Assembly: GCF_033568475.1 (NCBI RefSeq)
Contig: NC_133122.1
Coordinates: forward strand, 3,083,543-3,147,542
Direction: 5' to 3'
Length of the DNA: 64,000 nt
Source of the DNA: Henckelia pumila
Taxonomy: Eukaryota > Streptophyta > Magnoliopsida > Lamiales > Gesneriaceae
The translations under genes were made by a program, and so were the position numbers. The notes beneath the pieces were generated by a model. The model had not been told where the DNA came from. It searched no databases and saw only the letters and a program-made list of their open reading frames with translations. Below are positions 32,224-43,368 of this stretch, one piece after another (the stretch's first letter is position 1; the number at the start of each line of letters is the position of its first letter).

Positions 32224-32802
32224 TCTCAAATGCGGGGAATGAAGGAAGTAGTGATAAGATTTTGGGACTATTTGAAAATCTGGACAAAGATGTTTTAGTG
32301 TAAGACGATCGTCTGCAACAGTAGATGGACGACCGAGAATAGCAGGAAGTGCCTCTTCACGATTAAAAGAACGATAGTTTTGAGGCCATCACTGTGAAAA
32401 GAAAATACTTGGTCCGTTCCTAGGAAGGTCGAACCAGGCAGAAAGATCAGCGGATGAAAAACGAATATGCCTATCTTGAAATACTATGACAACATATAAA
32501 TCGTCGCCAAGTTCCAATTCAAGATTTGCATAGAACTCAAAGATAAGAGATGGAAAGATTAAATCAGGATTATAAGGGAGGAAAAATGAATTCCATTGTT
32601 GAAAGTTGATGAAGTTCAACAATTGGAGATGAGAGAGAGCTAGATAGTCGGTATCAAGAATTCGGCCAGGTAGAATTGGGCGAGATGGGTAGTCGTAGGG
32701 TAAGGGTCGAGAAATGGTGGGTTGGTTTGGGTCGTGAGGATGAGACTTGATGCGAGGTCAAGTATTACGACTTGATCCGCCTTCGATATTGCGACGAGGC
32801 AT
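32224..32802 (-). pseudogene. Gag-like/'plant transposon protein' fragment
   Basis: From an ATG at 32802 the minus-strand frame reads MPRRNIEGGSS, hits TGA at 32760-32758, then continues for 122 codons to TGA at 32391-32389 and again toward 32224 (HLCPDFQIVPKSYHYFLHSP). The segment LIFEFYANLELELGDD...DRHIRFSSADLSAWFDLP resembles the conserved core (an EFYANL-type motif followed by a short domain ending in LP) of the family called putative plant transposon protein, which is common in plant retroelement-derived ORFs. That likeness is from memory of the family pattern. The frame is further cut by TE-B at 32223, and the other side of the cut is 5621-5632. I infer a remnant of an older retroelement ORF. 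Confidence 0.5.
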
Positions 32803-33329
32803 TTTAGAGAGGTTAATTTCAAAATTGAGATAGAAGGAATTGTTTTTGGTGTGATCATATTGGAGGATCCGAAGTAGTTCGGATCGTCCGATCCCTGACG
32901 ACTGATCCAAAACCCTAGAAATATTAACTTTCAAATAAAATATGGTTTGACTGGTTCAGACGTTCGAACATGTTCGGACTTTCCGAACTGGTTTTGGAGG
33001 GAAATTTAGGACTTTTGAATGAAAAGGAGGGTTGCAGTTCGGATGATCCGAACTGTGTTCGGTGGATCCGATCTAACCGTTAATAGAATTGCATATCTTG
33101 ACCCTTAGATAATATAAATTGCAATTAAGTTCTAAACAAATAATTCATATAAAATATGAGCTTAAATTTTGAATAAATACAATTAATTTGTATCCAATAT
33201 TAAATTGCTCAAATTTATTATTATGCTTCCCCTTAGTATGACATTAAATTTATATTATGTCTAAATGTTATTACAACTCAATCATGCCAAGTTCACCACG
33301 CAAACGAAAAAAATTATTTTCATCTAGTG
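32803..33329. other. Non-coding flank with palindrome array
   Basis: Between 32868 and 33075 there are several TTCGGATCGTCCGATCC-type dyads (for example 32877-32893, 32975-32990 and 33037-33052), the same motif as in the TE-B, TE-C and TE-F LTRs, although no LTR boundary is visible here. From 33090 to 33329 the sequence is AT-rich with nothing recognised. Confidence 0.5.
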
Positions 33330-34133
33330 TGTAGTAGCCCGTACCCTAATTGAGTAATTAAAGGATTAATGCTAATTAATTGAATTGGGTATCGGACGGA
33401 TCGAAGCTCCGAAGGCACGATCGGAAGCTTAGAACAGGATCGGAAGCTCCGATGAGCGATCGGAGGCACCGATGTTATTACGTCAGGCATGACGTGTGGT
33501 TGGATCGGAAGCTCCGATCAGGACCAGAAGGCTCCGATCACCCCTATCCGGAGTCAACAAGTGATATTTTGACACGTGGCAGATCAGGATCTTCGGAAGC
33601 TCCGATGGCAGGATCGGACGTTCCGATCGAGGTTCGGACGTTCCGATCGTTGTCTATAAATAGAAGGCCGAGGCTTCACTTTCATTTGCCAATTTCAAAT
33701 TCTCCTTTCCATTCTTGTCCTTTTGGAGCTGTTTTAGTCTTCTTAGGTTTGGTCCGGAGGTCGGCGAGGCATTCGGTAGTCGTAGCGGAGTTGTGCCCAA
33801 GTTCTGGGGGCATCGACATCAAAGGGCTAACGACGGACGAAGGTATAGCTTTTGCTTCCTATAAATATTTTAGGAGTATGCAATAGCTTAGTTAAGGCTT
33901 TTAGAGCACTTTAATGATAGTAGTATCATTTGGCAGTGTAGAGCAGACTATAGGCGTGGACCTTGAGTTGGTAGAGCTTGCACTGTTTTGAGGTACGAAA
34001 GTACTGTTCGAGATATCCTGACTGAGTATGCATGTATTAAGTGACTGCATGATTTATATGCCATGATATTATGCTGTATTCATTTGCATCTTGCTGTATC
34101 TCCTTCGAGATGTCTGTTAGTAGGGTTGTACCC
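33330..34133 (+). repeat. TE-F partial LTR, cut by the N gap
   Basis: Starts TGTAGTAGCCCGTACCC and follows the TE-B LTR plan: palindrome array (33395-33650, here mostly GGATCGGAAGCTCCGATC-like), TGACGT(G) and ACACGTGGC sites, TATA box TCTATAAATAG at 33653-33663, and a GAGGTACGAAAGTACTG...GATATCC block near 33990. The 168-codon frame at 33380-33886 lies wholly inside it and is composed of the palindromes. The 3' end is unknown. Confidence 0.75.
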
Positions 34134-34233
34134 NNNNNNNNNNNNNNNNNNNNNNNNNNNNNNNNNNNNNNNNNNNNNNNNNNNNNNNNNNNNNNNNNNN
34201 NNNNNNNNNNNNNNNNNNNNNNNNNNNNNNNNN
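34134..34233. other. Assembly gap of 100 N
   Basis: Exactly 100 unknown bases, the customary placeholder for a gap of unknown size. Left of it is TE-F; right of it the sequence jumps to the equivalent of 2193 in TE-A. Confidence 0.98.
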
Positions 34234-35412
34234 ACTGATGGGGATACTGAATTTCATCTTCAGGAAGTTCGTGAACGAGAAACTTTTCTCAACAATCATT
34301 TCCGAATTGAGGTATGGCCGTTTTGAGCTTTGTCAGGCCGTTTGATTTGAAGAATACTCCTTTATTGTTGAAGAATTTTCTGTTGACCGTATCTCTCAGA
34401 AGTATTAGTGAAATTAGGAGTTCTTATTGATGAATTTATGGTTTTTGGTTATGAGAATTGTACTGATTGTACAGAGCTTTCTACAATCTTTTCAGAATTG
34501 TACACCGATCAGTTGTAGACTAATTTCGATGTTTGAATTTTGAATGGACCGAATGAATTTCTTAGATCTTATTATCTGATGATGGAATTTAGATTATCTG
34601 TTCTCTTGTATTCTGATTTTCAGTGCTGGGATTTCTTTTTATTGAAATTTTGGAGTTATTCTTATTCATCTACTGTCTGATTTTGATTGACTGATTGATG
34701 GAATCCATTACAGTTTTCTGTACAGAATGATTATGATGAAGAGGAGAGAATTGATATTTTGTCAGAGGTTGTCAGATGTCTCAAATTGCGGAAGTTTTTC
34801 TGTTTAGACAGAGATCTTTGTTGTAGTTGTTCTTTCGGATAGACTTCGAAGAGATTTTTGTTGTTGATTACAACTTGTTTCGATTCGATACCCTCAGAAC
34901 AACGGACTGCCAGAACAGATGAATCAAACTTTAGAGGAATTGCCATGAGTTGCAGTGCTCGACTTAGCACTAGTTGGCAGAAATCTTGATTCTTGTGGAG
35001 ATTTCGTACAACGTCAAATTTGATGATTGATTGAAGGTACTTTTTAGAAGTTGTACGAGAGGAGATTATGATCGATTTGATTTTTGAGATGAATTTCCTT
35101 TGTCACTTGATTTAGAACGAAAGATGACTTGAATTGTGACTGAATTAGAAGGATTGTTCTGACAAGGATGAGATGACTTTTGATAGACGGTTGGAGTGAT
35201 GATGAATTAGATGACTGGAGTTTCTGACATTCTCTGATTGATTGAGATGTCGAACTTGATTGAGACGAATGATTCAGAGTTAGATTGAAGCACACTATGG
35301 ACTTAGTCCTGAGAAGTAAATTCTTATTGCACTCCTTCGAGTCTAGTCTCGACCTTGTGTTAGAAATCGTGTTTGATTTCGAGGACAAAATCGATTCTTA
35401 GAGGGGGAGAAT
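34234..35412 (+). mobile_element. TE-A internal region, right copy
   Basis: Equivalent of 2193-3360, with several small indels relative to the left copy (for example AACGAGAAACTTTT against AAGAGAACTTTC just after the gap). The polypurine tract is at 35400-35411. Confidence 0.75.
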
Positions 35413-37673
35413 TGTAACGCCCCAAAGTTATCTTAATAGACTTTATTTGAGATAATCAGAGATTTTAGAAGTCGAGGGTTGATTTAATTTTGATCAAGGA
35501 CTAGAATGCAATTTTTCAGAATTTTCAGGGACTAAAATGCAAATTTGGGATTTATTAGATATTTAAAAGGATTTGACTTGAATTTTTCACTTCATCACCT
35601 CCACCAATCCGCCATCCTCCATCTTTGGCGTGAGAAAAGCTTCCCAAGCTTTTGTGATTTCAGTTCTAGCTCAATCCGTCCGATAGAATTGATTTCTGAC
35701 TTGATATCTACGATCACAACGACGAGTGCTCCGTTTGGAAGTAAGTTTATCCTAATTTTGAAAGTTTGAATTTTTGGATGTCTTTAGAATTGATTTATAT
35801 TCAGATAGGATGATTATGAGATAGCTGTGATAGTATATATAAGACGGTTCGAAGATCTAGCGACGAATGGATTTGATATGATTTTTCTTGTTATTTTCGA
35901 AAATCATGTTTTTGTGATGTGTTGGGATTGTGTTGGAATTGATGTTTGAGGATTGGAATAAGTAGATTGAGTTGTTGAATTGCTGTCTGCGTTTCCGATT
36001 TGATCAGTTTATTGCCGTTATGCCGTCAGTTTGAGTTTTGGAATCGTTTCGATGTTTTGATCGTATCGAGTTTGATTGAGTTTTTTGATGTCGATATTGA
36101 TCCTATTTGACTTCTTCTGATAGATTGAATTGAAGTCAGCAGAGTTGCGAGGTAGCAGCTTTGGACAGTTTGGAAGATTGAAGTCGGTACAGTATCGAGT
36201 TTCTTATTTATCGATTGAAGAAGTTGTTTGAGTTTTGAATGAGTTCGATAGGATATTGATGATTATCCTTGTTATTGATTTCAGATTGAAGTACCTTCAA
36301 AGCGAATAAGGTAAAAGACGACTCAAACTTGAATGGAATGATTAACTCAAATTAGACTTTATCCGAGTGTTCCGAAGAAATTCACATACTTGCATGATTG
36401 AATGATTATTTGTATTGATGGATGAAATGATAATTGAATGCATGAGATTACATATGCATTTATATTGATGAAATCATGATTGAATGGTTATTTGAATTGA
36501 TGAATGAAAGCATGATTGAATGCTATTATGAATTGATGATTGAAATGATATTAGAATGCATGAGATGACATATGCATTCATATTGAGCCTCGATTCATTT
36601 CAATTTGAATTAGACGATCTAGGGATTGTAGTTGAGTGGCTGGTAGGCGATTTGCTACATTGTCGAGTAGCTCACTATAATGCTCTGGAGTCTAGAGGAT
36701 TAAAACATACCACGTCCATCTCGAGAGGGGATCCCAAACCGAAGAAAGAAAGAAAGAAGAATTCCATTTGATTATCTGAGTATGATAATCAAGAGATTTT
36801 AAAGTCATGCGTATCATTTTAATTCAGTACTTGAATGAATTACTTTATTTATATCTGAAGTTGATATATGACTTGGATTGATGCATATCATGATTGATAT
36901 GTTTATTGGATATGCATGATAGTCTCGTTTACTGAGAATTGTATTCTCACCGAATTATCCGGTTGTTGTCTTTGTTTGTATGTGTACTTGGCAACAGGTG
37001 GGGCATGATCGAGTCAGAGACGACATGGATAGAACGAGAATGAAGATTAGAAGTGAGACTTCGAGTTATAAATGGAAAGTGCATGCCAATCTAGTTTATG
37101 TTTTGAAAGCACGTTTAGAACTTGGATGTATAGGATATCGAATATAGAAGTTTGTTTGATGATATTGATTAGTTCAAAGCTTTCAAATTAATGCATGAAG
37201 ATTGAGATGCATGTTGAATTTGGTCGTGAACATATTAGAATTTGAAGAGTTGTATTTGATTTGTTGTATTGAATATTCGAATCAATTTTGTATCATGTTG
37301 ATCGTATGAATATGAAAGATTGCATGTTTTTGGATTAGGATTTGAGCATGCTAGATTGATGTTGGATGGATTTTGAATTGAGATTGGAAGCATGCCATAA
37401 TTTCTGGAATTTTTCTGCCCAGATGGCCCGCGCGCGAGCGAGCCCCGTTGGGTCTCTGGAAATTTTTACCGCGCGCGAGCGAGGTTTTAACCCGCGCGTG
37501 CGTGTTGATTGGCCGGGTTCTGGATTTATTGCCGCCGCGCGCGTGAGATGAATATCTCGCTCGATCGCACTGCAATTGGAAAGATTTTTTTTTTTGTGAT
37601 TGTTTCTCCCGGGTTTTGTTTATCATTATTTGATTATGATTCGAGATTAGATGATTAGAATCGGGGTCTCACA
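35413..37673 (+). repeat. TE-A 3' LTR, right copy
   Basis: 2261 bp with the same ends as 3361-5620. Three G-to-T differences cluster at 37555, 37561 and 37565 in the GC-rich motif near the LTR end. Confidence 0.8.
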
Positions 37674-37690
37674 ATTTTCAAGTGGAGAGG

Positions 37691-38437
37691 TGTAGTAGCC
37701 CGTAATCAAATAAGGGGATTAAGAACGTAATCGCCATTTAGAGTAGTTCGGACGGCTCGAAGAAAGAGATCGGACGGTCTGAAGGAGTTCGGACAATCCG
37801 ATGAGGCTTCGGAGGCTCCGAACGGGTTCGGACGGTCCGACGGAAGGATCGGACGATCCAAACTGACCTGGGAATTACGTCATTGATTACGTCAGCTTGA
37901 TGATGTCATTGATTACGTCAGCTTGATGACGTCATTGCTTACGTATGGATGGGACTTTGGACGATCCGAAGTTAGGTTCGGATGGTTCGAACGTGTTCGG
38001 ATGCTCCGAAGTGGGGTTCAGACGATCCGAACTCTGTCTATAAATAGGGGTGCCGAGGCCTCATTTCAAACGCACCACTCACCTCTTCTTTCTCGATTCC
38101 TTAGCCTTCTAGCTTAGATCTAGGAAATTCTAGGCGTCCTATTGGGAATTCGGAAGTGGCATAGCGATCCAGGCGTCGTAGCGGAGATGTGGCCTAGTTT
38201 AGTTAAGGCTTTTGGAGTAATATAATGATATTAGTATCATTTCAAAGTTTAGTGTGGATTAGAGGCGTGGACCTAGAGCTGGTAGAGCTTGCCTAGTAGT
38301 TGAGGTACGAAAGTACTGTTCGAGATATCCTGACTGAGTATGCATGTATTATGTGCTTGCATGGTTTATATGACATGATTTTATCTGCATATATTATGAC
38401 ATGGTATTATGCTGCATGCATGATCATATTGAGTTAT
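37691..38437 (+). repeat. TE-B solo LTR, left part, right copy
   Basis: Equivalent of 5638-6384, preceded by AGAGG (37686-37690) and ending in the GTTAT target repeat (38433-38437). The bZIP-type repeat and TATA box are conserved. Confidence 0.85.
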
Positions 38438-39089
38438 TGTAGTGACCCAACCCGGATCCACTACTAATCAGAGATTAGTGCTAAACTAAGCATGCAATCA
38501 ATAATAATCAGAGACAACTGCGGAAGCTAATAAATAAATGCTGGCCGGCGGAATACAACCGGCTAAAACACACATCCGATATACAACCAAATCGAATGAT
38601 TAAATACCCAAAGAGTAAAACCTACAGCTAATCATGTTGCTTTCTCTGGTCGCTGACTCCTCTGAGTCACTGAGCGCACTATCTGCACCTGCACCTGCCC
38701 CGTCGAATGGAGTGTCCAGAAAATACAGAAACAACTGGACGCGAGCGACTATGCTCAGTACGCTAAGCAATGATATATAATCACATATGTGCATGCAAAT
38801 GAAGTCAAAATCATGGTTAAAACACTTTACTCAGGGCGCCATGAATATACAGCACCGTGCTGGATAGCTAGTTCGCGGGGTCGCTCGTATATTCCCCTAT
38901 CAACTAGCGTGTGCCCTCCACCGTTGTGGTCGCTTCAAGTGATAGCAAAAACTAGGGGTTGAGTCTCCCCTAGACACGAATCTATCAGGGTACCTCATCC
39001 AATAGAAACTGTATAGACTCACATCATACTGGATGCATTATTCGTAAAAACATACATGCATGTGCTAAATAATAAACATGGCCACATGG
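38438..39089 (-). repeat. TE-C 3' LTR, distal part, right copy
   Basis: Equivalent of 6385-7036 and broken at the same CATGG by TE-D. One base (ATCAGGG at about 38985) agrees with the 5' LTR while the left copy reads ATCAAGG, so the left copy carries the newer change. Confidence 0.85.
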
Positions 39090-41493
39090 TGTAACACCCT
39101 CAACCGATGAAGATGTTACAAACTAACATGACGTTAAAACTAGTTCGGAAAAGAAAATTTTTGAAAGATGTATGCATACATCAAACCTTACTTAAAACAT
39201 TTCAGAATAGTTTACAAACCAAATCATAACAATTTGAAACATAAAGCGTATTTTCTTCAATCAACATAACAACATTTAGTTCATTAACTTGACACAAACA
39301 CTCTCAACACATAACACACTCATGCATCGCCCGCCGGTCCGACTCCTTGCTCTTCTTCATGCCCGGCATTGAACACATCGACATATGCATAAATGTCATC
39401 CTCATTACATGCACCATTCAAGTATAGTGAGTCTAAAGACTCAGCAAGAGTATGCAGTAAAAATCATGAGATTTCAATAATCATTTAAACTTAACATAAC
39501 ATAACATAAGCTTATCATTTGGTGACGAATTATGCAAAATTGTGGCAACCGTCATAATGGGCACATTCATCTTTTCTTGTTGATCAACAATCATATGACA
39601 TTACGCCTCGTAACATTCGTTCTTTCATTTTCGGAGGCCCCTCCGGAGCTCATCCCGGAGGACCTAACCCGTACATTGAGCCGTATTTGGAAGGGCCCCT
39701 CCGGAGCCCAAACCGGAGTACCGTTCCCGTATTTCCACCACAAGGACACATAAGACATCAAAATATTTTCATGCATCAACATATTATATCTTCATAATTC
39801 AACATAACATTATTCATTCATGCTTCATCATTATTCATTTCATCAACATATCATTTCATTCATCATGAAGCATCATTGAAACATCATAATTTCCATCTTA
39901 ACTTTTGTTTCATGAACATAAAACTTTACTCGATAACTTCATGCATGTAATAAATGATAAAAATCATACTTTCATATTGAACATAGGTTTCATGAAAGAA
40001 ACTTAGACATGTACATGCATCACATAACGTAATCGGTCCACATAAGTCGTTCTTTTCGTTCTTGACTTAAAACTTGAAACTTTTTGCATAGAAACTCTTA
40101 AATATATTTTAGAAGCCTTAAAAGATCATAACCATAAATTAAGGACTCAAAAATAAAAACTTAAGAAAATTAATTCGAAGCTACAGTGCTCCAGCGCTGG
40201 AAGAGAGGCGTTGGGGCTCTATACTTGCGCATTGTCAGCTCTGCTGCACTGCAGTGGCTATGCCTTCACACTGATATTTAGAGTTCTTGAACCCAGAATT
40301 TCAAAATGTGGTAAACATAAAAGTTTTAGCCCTTGATCTAAGATTTCAAATTCAGAAACCCTCACCTTAATTGGATATTTCAGTAAAACGTTATGCTTAT
40401 TCTCCCGAGATGTGTCACTGCCAAAAATTCAAACCACTTGACACACTTTGGGGTGATTTTGGCCAATCTTATAGAATGATTTTGACAAAACTCAAAGCAT
40501 GAAAGTTGTAGCTATATGAGTTATATTTCAAATAAAATTGGTCTCATCTCATTTGGATTAATACAATAGACTTAATCCACAAAATTGCAACAAGTGTTGC
40601 TAATCCGAGACAACCCAACACATGCAACGCTTCAAAACTTTAACTAAAACTAACTCAACACTTCAAAATTCAACACACACCTTCAAAATCAGTCCTTTCC
40701 CAACTCCAAACCATAAGAATCTATCATCACACATTATTTATCAAGAATTTCCCAAGAACGACTTACATATCATGATATCATAAACCTCATGCTTTTATGC
40801 TTCTCAAATCTTTAAAATCATGCATAAAACTCATCAACACACATCATTTCTTATCAAAATAGATATATCTTGAATGGTGGTATAAAATTCTTTAAAAACT
40901 TGCCTTGAATGGAGGATGAGTTGATCCGGAACTTCGGAGACGAGCTAAACCTTGGACGAACTAAAAACTGGTACCAAAAACTCACTTGAATCTTGAAGGA
41001 TTTGATGAAGGAGATGATGAATAGTGAGGGGGAGGAGAAAAACGTGTAAGGGAGAGGAGGATAATGAAGAAGTCTGATAGAATATGTCAAGGGAATCACT
41101 AACATGTAGGGTATAAGGTTGTTAAGTGTAGTTTTCATAATTAATGCACATCGTGTATTGATTGCTTAAAATGCAGTCAAAGAAACACATCTCGACTCGT
41201 CTGATAAAAATGCTATCTTTTGACTCGTTTATAAAAAATGTAACAATATCATACTTAAAATACTCGTAAAAATGTACTCTATTATCTCATTCCTAGGTTA
41301 GCCTCGTCCCGCGAGTCCAGAATCGAACTCTACCTGGAATCATTTACTTAATCAAAATTGTTAAATGTAAGATAAACATAATCATGAAATCATAATCATT
41401 AAATCATAACTTAAACAATTTAAGGCATAAAATCATTAAAAATTTATGTTTAAATAATCGTGAGCAAGTTTAATGGATTTTTTGGACTTTACA
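39090..41493 (-). repeat. TE-D 3' LTR, right copy
   Basis: 2404 bp. It is two bases longer than the left copy because of GTAAACATAAAAG near 40313, where the left copy has GTAAATAAAAG; the 5' LTRs of both copies also have the longer form. Confidence 0.85.
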
Positions 41494-42338
41494 ATTCTAA
41501 CCCTCCTTGAAAGAATTTTGTCATCGAAATTCGACTTACCAAATATTTCTGGGTCTCGGCTACGCATATCTTGTTCGGTCTCCCAAGTAGCCTCTTCCAC
41601 TAATTGATTGCGCCATAAGACCTTTACCATCTTGATCTCTTTGTTTCTCAGCTTTTGGACTTGTGTATCCAAAATTTGGATAGGTATTTCTTCATAAGAC
41701 AAGTCTGGTGTCCATAGAACTGGATCGTGGCGAATGACATGGGAAGGATTTGAGATATACTTTCTCAACATCGAGATATGGAATACGTTGTGTACACCTT
41801 CCAAGTTTGGAGGCAATGCTACTCGGTAAGCTCTTGTTCCAACCTTGTCTAGGATCTCGAAAGGTCCTATATATCTTGGGCTCAACTTTCCTTTCTTCCC
41901 AAATCTTAAGACTCCTTTCCAAGGTGAAACCTTCAAAAATACGTGATCACCTACCTGGAACTCCAATTCCCTACGTCTCCGATCGGCATAGCTTTTCTGA
42001 CGGCTCTGTGCTGTCAACATCTTGTCTCTAATTTTTGCTATCATATCAACTGTCTGTTGCACTGTTTTTGGTCCCAACACAGCTCTCTCTCCAATCTCAT
42101 CCCAATGTAGAGGAGTCCTACACTTTCTTCCATACAAAGCCTCATAAGGAGCCATTCCAATAGTAGCTTGATAACTATTGTTGTAGGTGAACTCCACTAA
42201 AGGCAACTTCGATTCCCAATTTCCTCCAAAGTCAATCATGCAAGCCCTGAGTAAATCCTCCAGTATTTGAATTACTCGTTCAGATTGTCCATCTGTTTGT
42301 GGGTGAAAAGCTGTACTAAAAGCTAGCTTTGTTCCCAA
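41436..42338 (-). pseudogene. TE-D integrase C-terminal half and chromodomain, right copy
   Basis: 300 codons. Same domains as 9434-10282 with four visible residue differences (Ile/Thr in PK(I/T)VQQ, Glu/Lys in KEI(E/K)MVK, Glu/Asp in NF(E/D)DK) and an extra base near 41500 that lets the frame run on through the polypurine tract into the LTR. The natural end is therefore uncertain. Confidence 0.85.
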
Positions 42339-42375
42339 TCCATGATGTAAACTCTTCCAAAAGTTTGAAGTAAAC

Positions 42376-43368
42376 CTAGGATTCAGAGACTATCCTTGCT
42401 GGAACTCCATGCAATCTAACTACCTCTCGAATATATAACTCTGCATATTGATTCATCGAGAAGTTGTTTCTAACTGGTAAGAAGTGAGCTGACTTTGTCA
42501 ACCTGTCAACTATTATCCATATTGAATTCATTCTTCGTTGTGTAATTGGTAGTCCAATCACAAAGTCCATTGTGACATCTTCCCATTTCCAAGTGGGAAT
42601 ATGTAATGGTTTCAGAAATCCTGCTGGCCTTTGATGTTCAACTTTCACCTGTTGACATGTCAAACATTCGCTAAAAAACTTAAAGATGTCTTTCTTCATA
42701 CCTGGCCACCAGTATAGCATCTGTAAATCCTTGAACATCTTTGTACTCCCTGGATGAATAGAATATGGTACCATGTGAGCCTCAGTCATCACATCTTCCC
42801 TCAGTGAATTTACTGCCGGTACCCACATTCGCCCTTTGTGATGCACGACCCCATCCTTCACCGTATACAATGCACCCCCTTTTGCTTCATCTTTAAGTTT
42901 CCAAGTTAATAATTGCTGGTCTGAAGCCTGCCCTGTTCGAATCTTGTCGAGCAAACTTGGAACCATTGTTAAGTTTGATAAGGCACAAACTTCCATTGTC
43001 TCAACTACTTCCAATCTGAGTCGTTCAAAATCTACAATCAACTCTTGTTGAGTTGTCATTCTATTCAAAGTTGCATATTTACGACTCAAAGCATCTGCTA
43101 CTACATTAGTTTTACCCGGATGGTAGCTAATGTCACAGTCATAATCTTTCACCAATTCAAGCCATCTTCTCTGCCTCATGTTCAACTCCTTCTGTGTGAA
43201 GAAGTACTTCAGACTTTTATGATCGGTAAAAATCTGACACTTCTCACCATAAAGGTAATGTCTCCACAGTTTCAGTGCGAAGACAACTGCTGCCAATTCG
43301 AGGTCATGGGTAGGGTAATTCTTTTCATGAATCTTCAACTGTCGTGAAGCATATGCTATTACTTCCAT
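42376..43368 (-). pseudogene. TE-D RNase H and integrase N-terminal half, right copy
   Basis: 330 codons. It begins [10 protein letters not shown] right after the shared one-base loss. RNase H acidic residues are E24, D49 and D92; the integrase finger is H198, H205, C235 and C238; the first integrase aspartate is D268 (TMDF). It ends VSES at the same lesion as the left copy. Confidence 0.85.

Noticed and set aside
33380..33886. 168-codon plus-strand frame
   Set aside because: It lies entirely in the TE-F LTR, and its Arg/Ser/Gly-rich content comes from repeated GGATCGGA dyads across the promoter.
34134..34233. Simple overlap of contig ends as the cause of the duplication
   Set aside because: The sequence left of the gap (TE-F LTR) differs from that right of it (TE-A interior), and the repeated unit is about 30 kb long, so it is not a short failed overlap.
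34063..34326. Frames running through the N gap
   Set aside because: They exist only because unknown bases are treated as open reading.
43325..43368. Overlap of two TE-D frames as possible programmed ribosomal frameshifting
   Set aside because: Tekay-type elements use a single polyprotein frame, no slippery heptamer is visible, and the site falls inside RNase H, where a one-base loss explains it better.
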